Positions 8,391-14,355 of a DNA stretch of 14,355 nucleotides are shown here, piece after piece. Under the pieces are notes generated by a model, which ran no database searches, had not been told where the DNA came from, and was given only the letters and a program-made list of their open reading frames with translations. Positions within the stretch are counted from its first letter, which is position 1. Each line of letters starts with the position of its first letter. Both the position numbers and the translations under genes were made by a program. Source of the DNA: Bacillota bacterium (GTDB lineage: Bacteria > Bacillota > Clostridia > Lachnospirales > Lachnospiraceae); the NCBI GenBank assembly GCA_023424235.1, contig JAFAEB010000116.1, positions 1 to 14,355 on the forward strand, in the 5' to 3' direction.

Positions 8391-8416
8391 CACCCTAGTT
8401 TTTCTAGGGTGTTTTT
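8391..8416 (+). terminator. Intrinsic terminator after the hemerythrin-like gene
   Basis: CACCCTAG (8391-8398) pairs perfectly with CTAGGGTG (8404-8411) around a TTTTT loop and is followed by TTTTTCTT. This is a clear rho-independent terminator ending the RIC/hemerythrin unit. Confidence 0.92.
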
Positions 8417-8417
8417 C

Positions 8418-8452
8418 TTATTTCATATAGGAAATTACGTCCTATGAAATAA
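8418..8452. repeat. Inverted repeat directly after the terminator
   Basis: TTATTTCATATAGGA (8418-8432) is mirrored by TCCTATGAAATAA (8440-8452) with a 7-base spacer; the left arm has two extra bases (AT). It lies between the terminator and the next promoter. It could be an operator, a second hairpin or a small mobile-repeat remnant; nothing in the window decides this. Confidence 0.55.
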
Positions 8453-8547
8453 ATCATTCCGTGATTAAGGTTTTAAGTTTATATAGATAATTTGAAAAGA
8501 GTATTGTATAGCTAGACTTTTATGAAAGGAATTATTCTTGATAAGAA

Positions 8548-8577
8548 TTGACAGATTATACCGAATTATATTATGAT
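8548..8577 (+). promoter_or_regulatory. Strong sigma-A-type promoter for the 8645-11188 gene group
   Basis: A perfect -35 hexamer TTGACA (8548-8553) is followed after 18 bases by TATGAT (8572-8577), five of six matches to the -10 consensus. The start site would fall near 8584, giving a leader of about 60 bases before the GTG start at 8645. Confidence 0.7.
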
Positions 8578-8644
8578 GTATGTAATTAATAAGTTATAAA
8601 AATAAAGTTAATTATCGTAGTCATACTGTTAGGAGGATATTTGT

Positions 8645-8875
8645 GTGGATAATATCGATAAACATAATCGGCTAAAAGAAGACCCTTTTTCATACAGGTT
8701 ATTAAAAGATGGTAAAGTACTGATCTTTTGGAATGATAAGCAAGTAATGATATTAAAGGGTAAGGATAGTGAAAAATTCCTTACAAGAGTAACAAAAGCA
8801 GATGCCTTTGAAGCACAGTTAATTATGGCTAAAATCACTGGAAACTTTAAACGTGGGAATGAAAAAGGACGCTAG
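8645..8875 (+). CDS. Small conserved-looking protein of unknown function (76 residues)
   Basis: I do not recognise this gene. It starts with GTG at 8645, 8 bases after a perfect AGGAGG (8631-8636), under a consensus-like promoter, so expression is likely. The protein is soluble, without signal peptide or membrane segment. It has a charged N-terminus, a likely beta hairpin in the middle (KDGKVLIFWNDKQVMILKG), and a short helical segment ending in a basic tail (FKRGNEKGR). Its size and lack of a secretion signal argue against its being a pheromone precursor for the regulator encoded 54 bases downstream, but the two genes are probably co-transcribed. It may be a small regulatory or adaptor protein; this is inference only. 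Confidence 0.75.
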   Translation: MDNIDKHNRLKEDPFSYRLLKDGKVLIFWNDKQVMILKGKDSEKFLTRVTKADAFEAQLIMAKITGNFKRGNEKGR

Positions 8876-8929
8876 AATATAGAACAATACTTAAAATAAA
8901 GAGTTTGTTAATAGAAGGGTAGCATGTAA

Positions 8930-9859
8930 ATGAATCATATTGGCAATGTAATTAGAGAGCTTAGGTTAAATTTGGGAATGAGTCAAAAAGTACTAGCCGA
9001 GGGTATTTGCTCAGGTAAATATATTTATTTAATTGAGAAAGGTGAACGCTCTCCTTCTATCGAAATGACCGAAATGCTAAGTGATAAATTAGGTGAGGAT
9101 TTATTTGAGTATAACCAGTATCTTAATTGCTTTGATCCTATATCAGTGAATAAAAAAATAAAGTTATTTAATGAGTATCGTAGAAGTTCAGACTTTACTA
9201 CATTAGCCATAGTAACGAATGAATCGATGAAACTACCTGATTTTAATCATGAACCATGGATATATGAAATTCAAGTAAATCATTTGTCTTATAGAATTTT
9301 TATTGAGCAAAAATTTATAGATGCAATTGATGAGATAAATTACATTCTTCATAATGTAAATATGAAATACAAAAATCGTGAATGTATAGCTAATTTATAT
9401 ATTCTATTATCAACCAGCTATCAAGCTATTGGTGATATAGTAAATGGAGAGAAAGCAGTATTAGCTGCATTTGATATAATTCAAAACAAGAAAAAATCTC
9501 GTAAATATAATCAAATCGTTATTTCAACATATCTTAATATGATGACAATGTATTATTTTATAGGGGAGTATGATAAAGCAATTGAGTTAGGACTTGAATT
9601 GAATCATTATCAGTTAAAAATGGACTCATATGAACGCGCTCATTTTACTAGTTTTTACTTATCCTATTCTTATTATGAAAAAGGAAATAAAAATGATGCA
9701 ATAACCTGGTTTGTAAAAGGCCTTTATTTACTTGCTTACGGTTATAAGCCAATGGATGTGTATTATATATCTACCTTCAAACCATTCAATATACTTATTA
9801 ATGATCAAAGTATTAATCCAGAACTTATTAAAGAAATAAAGAAAATATACAAACTCTAA
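8930..9859 (+). CDS. XRE-family transcription regulator with TPR-like repeats (RRNPP-like)
   Basis: DNA-binding regulator with an N-terminal XRE helix-turn-helix (residues about 5-58, MSQKVLAEGICSGKYIYLI then EKGERSPS) and a long helical C-terminal part. Three TPR-like units are visible near residues 152-185, 197-230 and 237-270, with patterns such as YYFIGEYDKAIELGLELN and SYYEKGNKNDAITWF. This layout and the 309-residue length match the RRNPP group (Rgg, PlcR, PrgX), in which the repeats bind a short secreted-and-reimported peptide. No candidate peptide gene is evident in the flanking gaps, so the effector could be absent, encoded elsewhere or not a peptide. The ATG at 8930 follows AGAAGGG. 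Neighbours are a small unknown protein upstream and a cysteine-peptidase-like protein 50 bases downstream. Regulator status is sure; the RRNPP assignment is likely. Confidence 0.85.
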   Translation: MNHIGNVIRELRLNLGMSQKVLAEGICSGKYIYLIEKGERSPSIEMTEMLSDKLGEDLFEYNQYLNCFDPISVNKKIKLFNEYRRSSDFTTLAIVTNESMKLPDFNHEPWIYEIQVNHLSYRIFIEQKFIDAIDEINYILHNVNMKYKNRECIANLYILLSTSYQAIGDIVNGEKAVLAAFDIIQNKKKSRKYNQIVISTYLNMMTMYYFIGEYDKAIELGLELNHYQLKMDSYERAHFTSFYLSYSYYEKGNKNDAITWFVKGLYLLAYGYKPMDVYYISTFKPFNILINDQSINPELIKEIKKIYKL

Positions 9860-9909
9860 TAAACAAGTGTAGTTAATATGAATCTGATTATATAGGAAGG
9901 AATAAAAGG

Positions 9910-10407
9910 TTGAAATCAAGAGAGAATTTTTTATCCAAGGATGATTATATAATAGCACAATACTTAATGACTACTTATCCTTATGGGAGTGTAAGTTCAA
10001 ATTATAATGGCTGTGGGTGGATTGCAGCTTATAATTTAGTTCATGGAATTGGACTTAACTTTCCTTATATGGATGTATATGAAGATATGCTACGCATTTT
10101 ACCTTATAAAGGTATGGCTGGAACGCCAACTAGAACTTTACACAAGTATTTATCTAGTAAACAGATATCGTATATTAAAACGAGAGGAAAACAAAGAATA
10201 CTAGAACATAGTGAAGGATGCTCTGCTGGAGTAATACGATATTTGGAGAGCTTTGAACCTCATTATGTTACTTTTATTAAACTTGAAGATAATAAGTTTC
10301 GTTTTTTAAATATAAAACAAGGTAAAGAAGATATCATAATGACAATGGAAGAATTTCTTAAAGTACATTGTCCGATACCTTATGTAAAAGCTACCATAGT
10401 AAAATAA
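9910..10407 (+). CDS. Stand-alone C39-like cysteine-peptidase-like protein (putative)
   Basis: A 165-residue soluble protein without signal peptide or membrane segment. Its sequence follows the order of a C39/papain-like fold: NGCGWIAAYN around C35 resembles the catalytic cysteine motif, PHYVTFIK places H118 at the expected histidine strand, FRFLNI offers N134 as the third residue, and MTMEEFLK near the end matches the usual closing helix. The Cys-His-Asn arrangement suggests a peptidase or a transglutaminase-like acyltransferase, but activity is not proven. A TTG start at 9910 is chosen because AGGAAGG (9894-9900) lies 9 bases upstream; the next ATG is 57 bases inside. It follows an RRNPP-like regulator gene, so it could act on a signal peptide or on the regulator. 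Classic C39 domains occur in bacteriocin exporters; here the domain stands alone. Confidence 0.6.
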   Translation: MKSRENFLSKDDYIIAQYLMTTYPYGSVSSNYNGCGWIAAYNLVHGIGLNFPYMDVYEDMLRILPYKGMAGTPTRTLHKYLSSKQISYIKTRGKQRILEHSEGCSAGVIRYLESFEPHYVTFIKLEDNKFRFLNIKQGKEDIIMTMEEFLKVHCPIPYVKATIVK

Positions 10408-10441
10408 TTATTTAGCTATAAAAAATGATTAGGAGAGAGAT

Positions 10442-11188
10442 ATGACAAAAAAAATACGTGTAACGATATGGAATGAGTATCGTCATGAAAAGATTCATGA
10501 TGAAATTAAAAAGGTATATCCGAATGGAATACACAATGTAATTGGAGATTATTTAGACGGAGTAGGGGAATTTATTGTAAAGACTGCTACCTTAGATGAA
10601 GAAGAGCATGGACTAAGTGATGAAGTATTAAGAGATACCGATGTATTGTTTTGGTGGGGACATATGTGTCATCATGAAGTAAAGGATGAGATCGTTGATA
10701 AGGTTTACGAGAGAGTACTTAATGGTATGGGACTTATTGTACTTCACTCTGGACATCATTCAAAGATATTTAAAAAGTTAATGGGAACTACATGCAATCT
10801 AAAATGGAGAGAAGTTGGTGAAAAAGAAAGATTGTGGGTGGTGGATAATGGCCATATGATTACAGAAGGACTGGGAGAATATATTGAACTTCCTCATGAA
10901 GAAATGTATGGAGAAACCTTTGAGATTCCACAACCGGAAGAACTCATTTTCATAAGCTGGTTTGAAGGTGGAGAAGTGTGCCGCAGTGGATGCTGCTATA
11001 AACGAGGACGTGGTAAGATTTTTTATTTTAGACCTGGTCATGAATCTTATCCAACCTATTATAATTCAGATATTCAAAAAGTGTTAAGTAATGCAGCTCG
11101 TTGGGCAGCACCGATACCTAGGGCGATAGAAAGACAAAATAATGCTCCATGTGTAGAGCCTTTGGAAGAAATAAAGAGTAAGGCTTAG
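10442..11188 (+). CDS. ThuA-domain protein (trehalose-utilization-like, amidotransferase fold)
   Basis: A 248-residue cytoplasmic protein of the ThuA family (class-I glutamine-amidotransferase-like fold), a group linked to trehalose and other sugar metabolism but with poorly defined chemistry. Visible family motifs are the N-terminal strand [20 protein letters not shown] (71-80), [16 protein letters not shown] (101-116), HEEMYGE (152-158) and [14 protein letters not shown] (195-208), spanning the whole domain, so the gene is intact. The ATG at 10442 follows AGGAGAGAG and lies 34 bases after the cysteine-peptidase-like gene without a terminator between, so read-through from that operon is likely. 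It is rich in histidines, suggesting metal or substrate binding. It may serve sugar catabolism, as does the transporter locus at the start of the window, but nothing ties the two directly. Confidence 0.9.
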   Translation: MTKKIRVTIWNEYRHEKIHDEIKKVYPNGIHNVIGDYLDGVGEFIVKTATLDEEEHGLSDEVLRDTDVLFWWGHMCHHEVKDEIVDKVYERVLNGMGLIVLHSGHHSKIFKKLMGTTCNLKWREVGEKERLWVVDNGHMITEGLGEYIELPHEEMYGETFEIPQPEELIFISWFEGGEVCRSGCCYKRGRGKIFYFRPGHESYPTYYNSDIQKVLSNAARWAAPIPRAIERQNNAPCVEPLEEIKSKA

Positions 11189-11218
11189 GAGAAATCACAG
11201 TATATAATAATTTAAAGT

Positions 11219-11256
11219 AAAGAATGAATTACAAGAAAGAATGAATTACAAGAAAG
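11219..11256. repeat. Tandem repeat, 17-base unit, about 2.2 copies
   Basis: AAAGAATGAATTACAAG occurs at 11219-11235 and again at 11236-11252 without a mismatch, followed by a partial AAAG. It lies just after the ThuA gene and looks like a recent slippage duplication. Confidence 0.9.
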
Positions 11257-11257
11257 T

Positions 11258-11274
11258 AAATACTGGAGTATTTT
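11258..11274 (+). terminator. Weak hairpin after the ThuA gene
   Basis: AAATACT (11258-11264) and AGTATTT (11267-11273) form a perfect dyad around GG, followed by a short T-run. As RNA it would need a four-base loop with a six-pair AT-rich stem, so termination of the ThuA transcript here would be weak; the larger hairpin at 11306-11393 may do more. Confidence 0.3.
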
Positions 11275-11305
11275 AAGTAAACAAGTATATATTGAATCAA
11301 AAAAT

Positions 11306-11393
11306 AGGTTGTAGTTAATTAGATAAGGTATTATGTATTAACCCTAATGTGGATAGATTTAGAAGGGTAAACGCTCTAATTTAACTACAACCT
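11306..11393 (-). terminator. Long hairpin, terminator for the minus-strand GntR gene, possibly bidirectional
   Basis: AGGTTGTAGTTAATTAGA (11306-11323) is complementary to TCTAATTTAACTACAACCT (11375-11393), 18 pairs with one bulged base. Read on the minus strand, the stem is followed after AACCTA by TTTTTT (complement of 11299-11304 region), the mark of a terminator for the leftward gene ending at 11459. Read rightward the tail (CCTTTAATTT) is weaker. The 51-base interior can fold again (ACCCT with AGGGT), which is more structure than a terminator needs. Confidence 0.7.
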
Positions 11394-11495
11394 TTAATTT
11401 AAAACTTTAAGTTACAATAAGCATATTTCAATTAATGTGGATAAGTTTTTAATTATGTTTATTTATTTGCATTTGTTTGAAAATAATGTGGATAT
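11346..11495. other. Cluster of three DnaA-box-like 9-mers
   Basis: AATGTGGATA occurs three times: 11346-11355, 11434-11443 and 11485-11494. The middle one reads TGTGGATAA (11436-11444), the exact complement of the DnaA box TTATCCACA; the other two differ from it in the last base only. All have the same orientation. The third lies inside the 3' end of the GntR gene. There is no other sign of a replication origin here. Confidence 0.4.
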
Positions 11496-12145
11496 TGCTT
11501 AGATAAACTATTCACTTGTTCTAAAAGATTATTGTTATGCTCATGTACATATTTTCTCATTGCATTCACATCTCTCTTACGTGCGGCGTCAACTATATTC
11601 TCATGCTCAGCAATAATGGCTGGCTCTACTCCATTTATTTTTCCGTGTAATAAACGAATGCGATTATAGTGGGAAGATACATCTTCAATGGTTTTCCAAG
11701 CTAGAAACTCTCCAGCAGTTTCAAAGAGTAGCTGATGAAACCTTTTATCCTTTGGATAGTATTCACGAAAATGTTCTTTATCTAAATATTTTTTCTGTTT
11801 GTTAATTAATTCTTGCATGGTATCAATTACAAGTTCGCTACATCTTAGAATAAATCCATCTACTACAGAGGATTCTAGTGAAGTACGTATGAACCATTCC
11901 TCAGAAACCCTATCTAAATCAATTTTAGAAACTACTGTTTTACGCTGAGGGTAGATTTCAACTAGACCTGATTGCTGAAGCCTTACAACAGCTTCACGAA
12001 CCGGAGTTCTACTAACGCCATAACGCTCAGATAATTTTTGAACGCTAACATCTGTACCAGGTTCTAAGGTCATATTCATAATATCCTCACGAATCTTACT
12101 ATATGTTAGGTCATTTAATGAATTGCTATTATTTATAATTTTCAA
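11459..12145 (-). CDS. GntR-family transcription regulator, FadR/FCD subfamily
   Basis: A 228-residue DNA-binding regulator. The N-terminal winged helix (about residues 10-75) contains the hallmark YGVSRTPVREAVVRL; the C-terminal FCD domain carries the expected metal or ligand residues D133 and H137 (DKRFHQLL), H181 (EHENIV) and H203 (EHNNN). Such regulators usually repress genes for uptake or breakdown of a small carboxylate or amino compound and release DNA when it binds. The start is TTG at 12145, inside the end of the metallopeptidase-like gene (17-base overlap), with AGGAAGG about ten bases upstream lying within that gene; the next in-frame ATG would cut into the winged helix. Translation is thus probably coupled to the upstream gene. 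A likely target is its own operon with the hydantoinase-family gene. Confidence 0.93.
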   Translation of the reverse strand: MKIINNSNSLNDLTYSKIREDIMNMTLEPGTDVSVQKLSERYGVSRTPVREAVVRLQQSGLVEIYPQRKTVVSKIDLDRVSEEWFIRTSLESSVVDGFILRCSELVIDTMQELINKQKKYLDKEHFREYYPKDKRFHQLLFETAGEFLAWKTIEDVSSHYNRIRLLHGKINGVEPAIIAEHENIVDAARKRDVNAMRKYVHEHNNNLLEQVNSLSKQYPHYFQTNANK

Positions 12146-12833
12146 CTCCGTTACACCTTCCTGAACTTATTCCTAAGACAGTATTATAAATTTTTTCTGC
12201 ACTAGAAGTATCGTAGCTATAATATAAAAGAATATCTAGAATGAAAGGAGAGTAGCTTAATTCATTCAATTCTTTTGAAAATGCCATTGCAGCAATTTCA
12301 CCTAAGGTACGTATCGTTGAATAGTTTTTGATTCCAAAGAAGTTCCATAGCAGTAATTTTTCTTTACGGGTATAGATTTCTTTTTCAAATTGATCCTCTA
12401 GATAATGAAAAATTTCATGTCCTACAATAGTATTAATTATACTAGTTTTATTAAAAAGTTCAATTAGTAATGGATCATTTTTTAAAAATAAGTTTATTGC
12501 CTTATCAATAGGGTCTAGCATAATTTCTATTTCGTTAGGTGGAGTATAGCTTGCAAATAGAATTCGATTCCCTGTAATATAATTATCTTTAAAAGATAAC
12601 TTTAGACCTAGATTATTCGTTATAATATCTATATCCTTTGTTTTATTTATGGAAGCGATACGTTTGGCGTAATCCTTCCCACATTCAATTGCTTGATGAA
12701 TGTAATGAAGTTTCTCCTCTTCTGGAATACGATCCTTTAAGATATCTTTTGATAGTGCATATAATCCCCAAGTATAATCATCTACTTGTAATAGATTTTC
12801 AATGATTTCACCTAAATCATATTTTTCCTTCAT
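12129..12833 (-). CDS. Putative HEXXH zinc metallopeptidase-like protein
   Basis: A 234-residue soluble protein that I cannot name precisely. Residues 139-143 are HEIFH in the context IVGHEIFHYLED, a zinc-peptidase HEXXH motif. Thirty-six residues later LGEIAAMAFSKELNEL (E179) resembles the third-ligand helix ExxAxxFAxxL of ImmA/IrrE-type peptidases. The N-terminal 130 residues are charged, helical and unlike anything I recognise; there is no signal peptide or membrane segment, so it should act in the cytoplasm. The ATG at 12833 has an excellent GGAGGAG site. The 3' end overlaps the GntR-family regulator gene by 17 bases. ImmA/IrrE enzymes typically cut a partner repressor of the XRE type; by analogy this protein might act on the GntR-type regulator, but that is inference. 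Confidence 0.65.
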   Translation of the reverse strand: MKEKYDLGEIIENLLQVDDYTWGLYALSKDILKDRIPEEEKLHYIHQAIECGKDYAKRIASINKTKDIDIITNNLGLKLSFKDNYITGNRILFASYTPPNEIEIMLDPIDKAINLFLKNDPLLIELFNKTSIINTIVGHEIFHYLEDQFEKEIYTRKEKLLLWNFFGIKNYSTIRTLGEIAAMAFSKELNELSYSPFILDILLYYSYDTSSAEKIYNTVLGISSGRCNGVENYK

Positions 12834-12872
12834 AGCTCCTCCATAAAAGTGTTTCTTTCTTGTTATATGTAT

Positions 12873-12903
12873 GTATCAGAAGGTAAAAATTATCTTCTGA
12901 TAC
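12873..12903 (-). promoter_or_regulatory. Long inverted repeat upstream of the metallopeptidase-like gene
   Basis: GTATCAGAAGGTAA (12873-12886) pairs with TTATCTTCTGATAC (12890-12903), 14 positions with one imperfect pair and an AAA loop. It sits in the 101-base gap after the hydantoinase-family stop and 40 bases before the metallopeptidase-like start. No T-run follows on the minus strand, so it is more likely an operator (for example of the GntR regulator) or an mRNA-processing hairpin than a full terminator. Confidence 0.6.
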
Positions 12904-12934
12904 AGTACTAAAATCTTTATTGTAAAATTTATAA

Positions 12935-14355
12935 TTAACTTTGTTTAATGTTAGCTGCAACAACGATAAGTTCAGTATCTGCTTCTAAGGAAGAGATTTC
13001 GATATCCATTAATAATTCTAGCTGATCAAAATCAGTAGCGCTAAAATCCATTACACGAGCACCCATACATAAATAATAGTCTGGTCTTGCAATTAATTCT
13101 GTCTGATATACAGCCATATCATTCCATAAGGATTTAACAGCTTCAAGGTAGTCTTTTGCAGTTGTTTTTAATGCCATAGCATTTCCTCTTTGCACTTTTA
13201 TAAATCCTTTGGTGTCAATGATGCGGACAGCGCCAGGTGTTTTACTAGGGCTATCACCAAATACATAAAAATACTTTGTTTTCTCAAGTAGGTTAGTTTT
13301 CTCAACTGAAATACGCATATCATTTGCACATAATTCTCTTGCTTCAGCTTCACTACATTCTTTTAATAGATCCGTTGTTTTAACTTCTGTTGATCCTGTT
13401 GCAATCGCAGTAACTTTGCTTGTTTGAGGATCAATATCGATATGAATTTCTACACTTTCTGCAGTAGCACCACTTTCAATTGCTTTATTCATCGCTTCCA
13501 TCTTAAGTGCACGAATTTCTTCTTTTGAAGGAGATGGAATGATACGTTCAACAACATCTCGAACCATGGATAATGCTACACCAATGGAAGATATAACTTC
13601 AGCATTTTCTGGTATGCTGTATTTTAAGCCCATTTTTTCAGCAAAATAAATAATTAAAGAAGCTGCACCACCACCAACACCAACGAGTGAGATTTGGTCT
13701 TTTTCAAGTTTATATTTTTCAGCTAAGGTAAGAATTACAGGTTCAATTTTTTGATATGCTTTCTCCATAATTTGTTTTGCGATATCTTCAACTGTTGTTT
13801 GACAATAATCTGCTAAAGCTTGCATTGCTTTTCTTGCAGCTTCTACATTACCATATGAGAAATGATCAGGTTTAACCAAACCAAGAACATTAGCAGCACA
13901 AGAGTTTGTAATGGTTACTCGGTCCCCATTCTCAAGGCGAATTGCTACATAGTCGGATGGATCCCCTGGTTTTGGTGAGAAGAATTCAACCTGAGGACTT
14001 TTAATTCGTTCAGTTTCACTGTATACAGAGTAATCAAGTCCTGCAATATGAGCAGATCTTGGGCCTACATCAACAATACCACTTTTATTCGCGCGAACCA
14101 TTGAACCACCAGCAACACCAAGAACTCGAACATCAAGGGAACTTATATAGGTAGGATGTCCACCAACAATAGAGTAGTCAATTGCGGGGCGTCCATTTTT
14201 AATAACACCAATATTGGTTGTTGTACCACCAACTTCAAAATACACACCATTTGAAGCTCTAAGATACATTAATGATCCCATAACAGAAGCAGCAGGGCCG
14301 GAAAGCATGGTAAGAACAGGACGTTTCTTCATCTCTGTTATTTCCATAACACCTC
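12935..14355 (-). CDS. Hydantoinase/oxoprolinase family protein (HyuA-like), N-terminal part outside window
   Basis: Large subunit type of the ATP-dependent hydantoinase/5-oxoprolinase family, enzymes that open cyclic amides or carboxylate related compounds in the cytoplasm. The visible 470-plus residues hold SGPAASVMGS, the nucleotide phosphate loop VGGTTTNIGVIKNGRP and the second glycine-rich segment LVGVGGGAASL, followed by a long C-terminal part. Compared with the usual DxGGTTTDIG, the acidic residues are changed to E and N. The first ATG (14345-14347) is not taken as the start: the frame stays open to the window edge (Gly-Val before Met), the family has about 200 further N-terminal residues (Hydant_A_N), and GAGGTG sits too close to serve as a ribosome binding site. 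The metallopeptidase-like and GntR genes follow on the same strand. The substrate is unknown. Confidence 0.88.
   Translation of the reverse strand, partial: GVMEITEMKKRPVLTMLSGPAASVMGSLMYLRASNGVYFEVGGTTTNIGVIKNGRPAIDYSIVGGHPTYISSLDVRVLGVAGGSMVRANKSGIVDVGPRSAHIAGLDYSVYSETERIKSPQVEFFSPKPGDPSDYVAIRLENGDRVTITNSCAANVLGLVKPDHFSYGNVEAARKAMQALADYCQTTVEDIAKQIMEKAYQKIEPVILTLAEKYKLEKDQISLVGVGGGAASLIIYFAEKMGLKYSIPENAEVISSIGVALSMVRDVVERIIPSPSKEEIRALKMEAMNKAIESGATAESVEIHIDIDPQTSKVTAIATGSTEVKTTDLLKECSEAEARELCANDMRISVEKTNLLEKTKYFYVFGDSPSKTPGAVRIIDTKGFIKVQRGNAMALKTTAKDYLEAVKSLWNDMAVYQTELIARPDYYLCMGARVMDFSATDFDQLELLMDIEISSLEADTELIVVAANIKQS

Noticed and set aside
8645..8875. The 76-residue protein as pheromone precursor for the RRNPP-like regulator
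   Set aside because: It has no hydrophobic signal segment or short C-terminal peptide module; it is charged and appears to fold by itself.
9728..9958. Minus-strand short hydrophobic frame overlapping the regulator and cysteine-protein genes, considered as a pheromone precursor
   Set aside because: Its composition is that of AT-rich antisense, it covers two real genes, and it lacks a signal-peptide layout with a processing site.
14345..14355. ATG with GAGGTG upstream as a true start of the hydantoinase-family gene
   Set aside because: The spacing is too short, the frame continues to the edge, and the family's N-terminal domain would be missing.

Overview
The window is AT-rich DNA with strong AGGAGG-type ribosome binding sites and a gene set typical of anaerobic low-GC Firmicutes: a YesM/YesN two-component system, an LplA/LplB/LplC-type sugar ABC transporter without its own ATPase, and a RIC-type iron-sulfur repair protein. 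It best fits a Clostridia chromosome, plausibly Lachnospiraceae (inference from style and gene content; no species is claimed). No tRNA, rRNA, CRISPR array, transposase or phage gene was seen.

Positions 1-6950, plus strand: a carbohydrate-sensing and uptake locus. It holds the 3' end of a YesM-type histidine kinase, a YesN-type response regulator with an AraC DNA-binding domain, a solute-binding lipoprotein, and two permeases, closed by a strong terminator. The kinase and regulator probably sense a sugar and activate the transporter genes. Energy would come from a shared ATPase encoded elsewhere (MsmX type). The first permease carries an unusual N-terminal membrane/extracytoplasmic extension of about 245 residues, and a long hairpin separates the lipoprotein gene from the permease genes.

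Positions 6950-8416, plus strand: a two-gene nitrosative/oxidative stress unit, made of a RIC (ScdA/YtfE) di-iron protein and a small degenerate hemerythrin-like protein. A perfect FNR/CRP-family dyad precedes it and an intrinsic terminator ends it.

Positions 8417-11188, plus strand: a strong sigma-A-like promoter, then four genes. These are a 76-residue unknown protein, an XRE regulator with TPR-like repeats resembling the RRNPP peptide-responsive family, a stand-alone C39-like cysteine-peptidase-like protein, and a ThuA-domain protein. No gene with a recognised textbook function explains the first three together, so this is one of the two most interesting areas.

Positions 11189-11458: a convergent intergenic region with a tandem repeat, a very long hairpin (terminator for the minus-strand genes) and three DnaA-box-like sites.

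Positions 11459-14355, minus strand: a hydantoinase/oxoprolinase-family protein (5' end outside the window), then an HEXXH metallopeptidase-like protein whose gene overlaps by 17 bases a GntR/FCD regulator that starts with TTG. The coupled peptidase-regulator pair is the second area worth attention.
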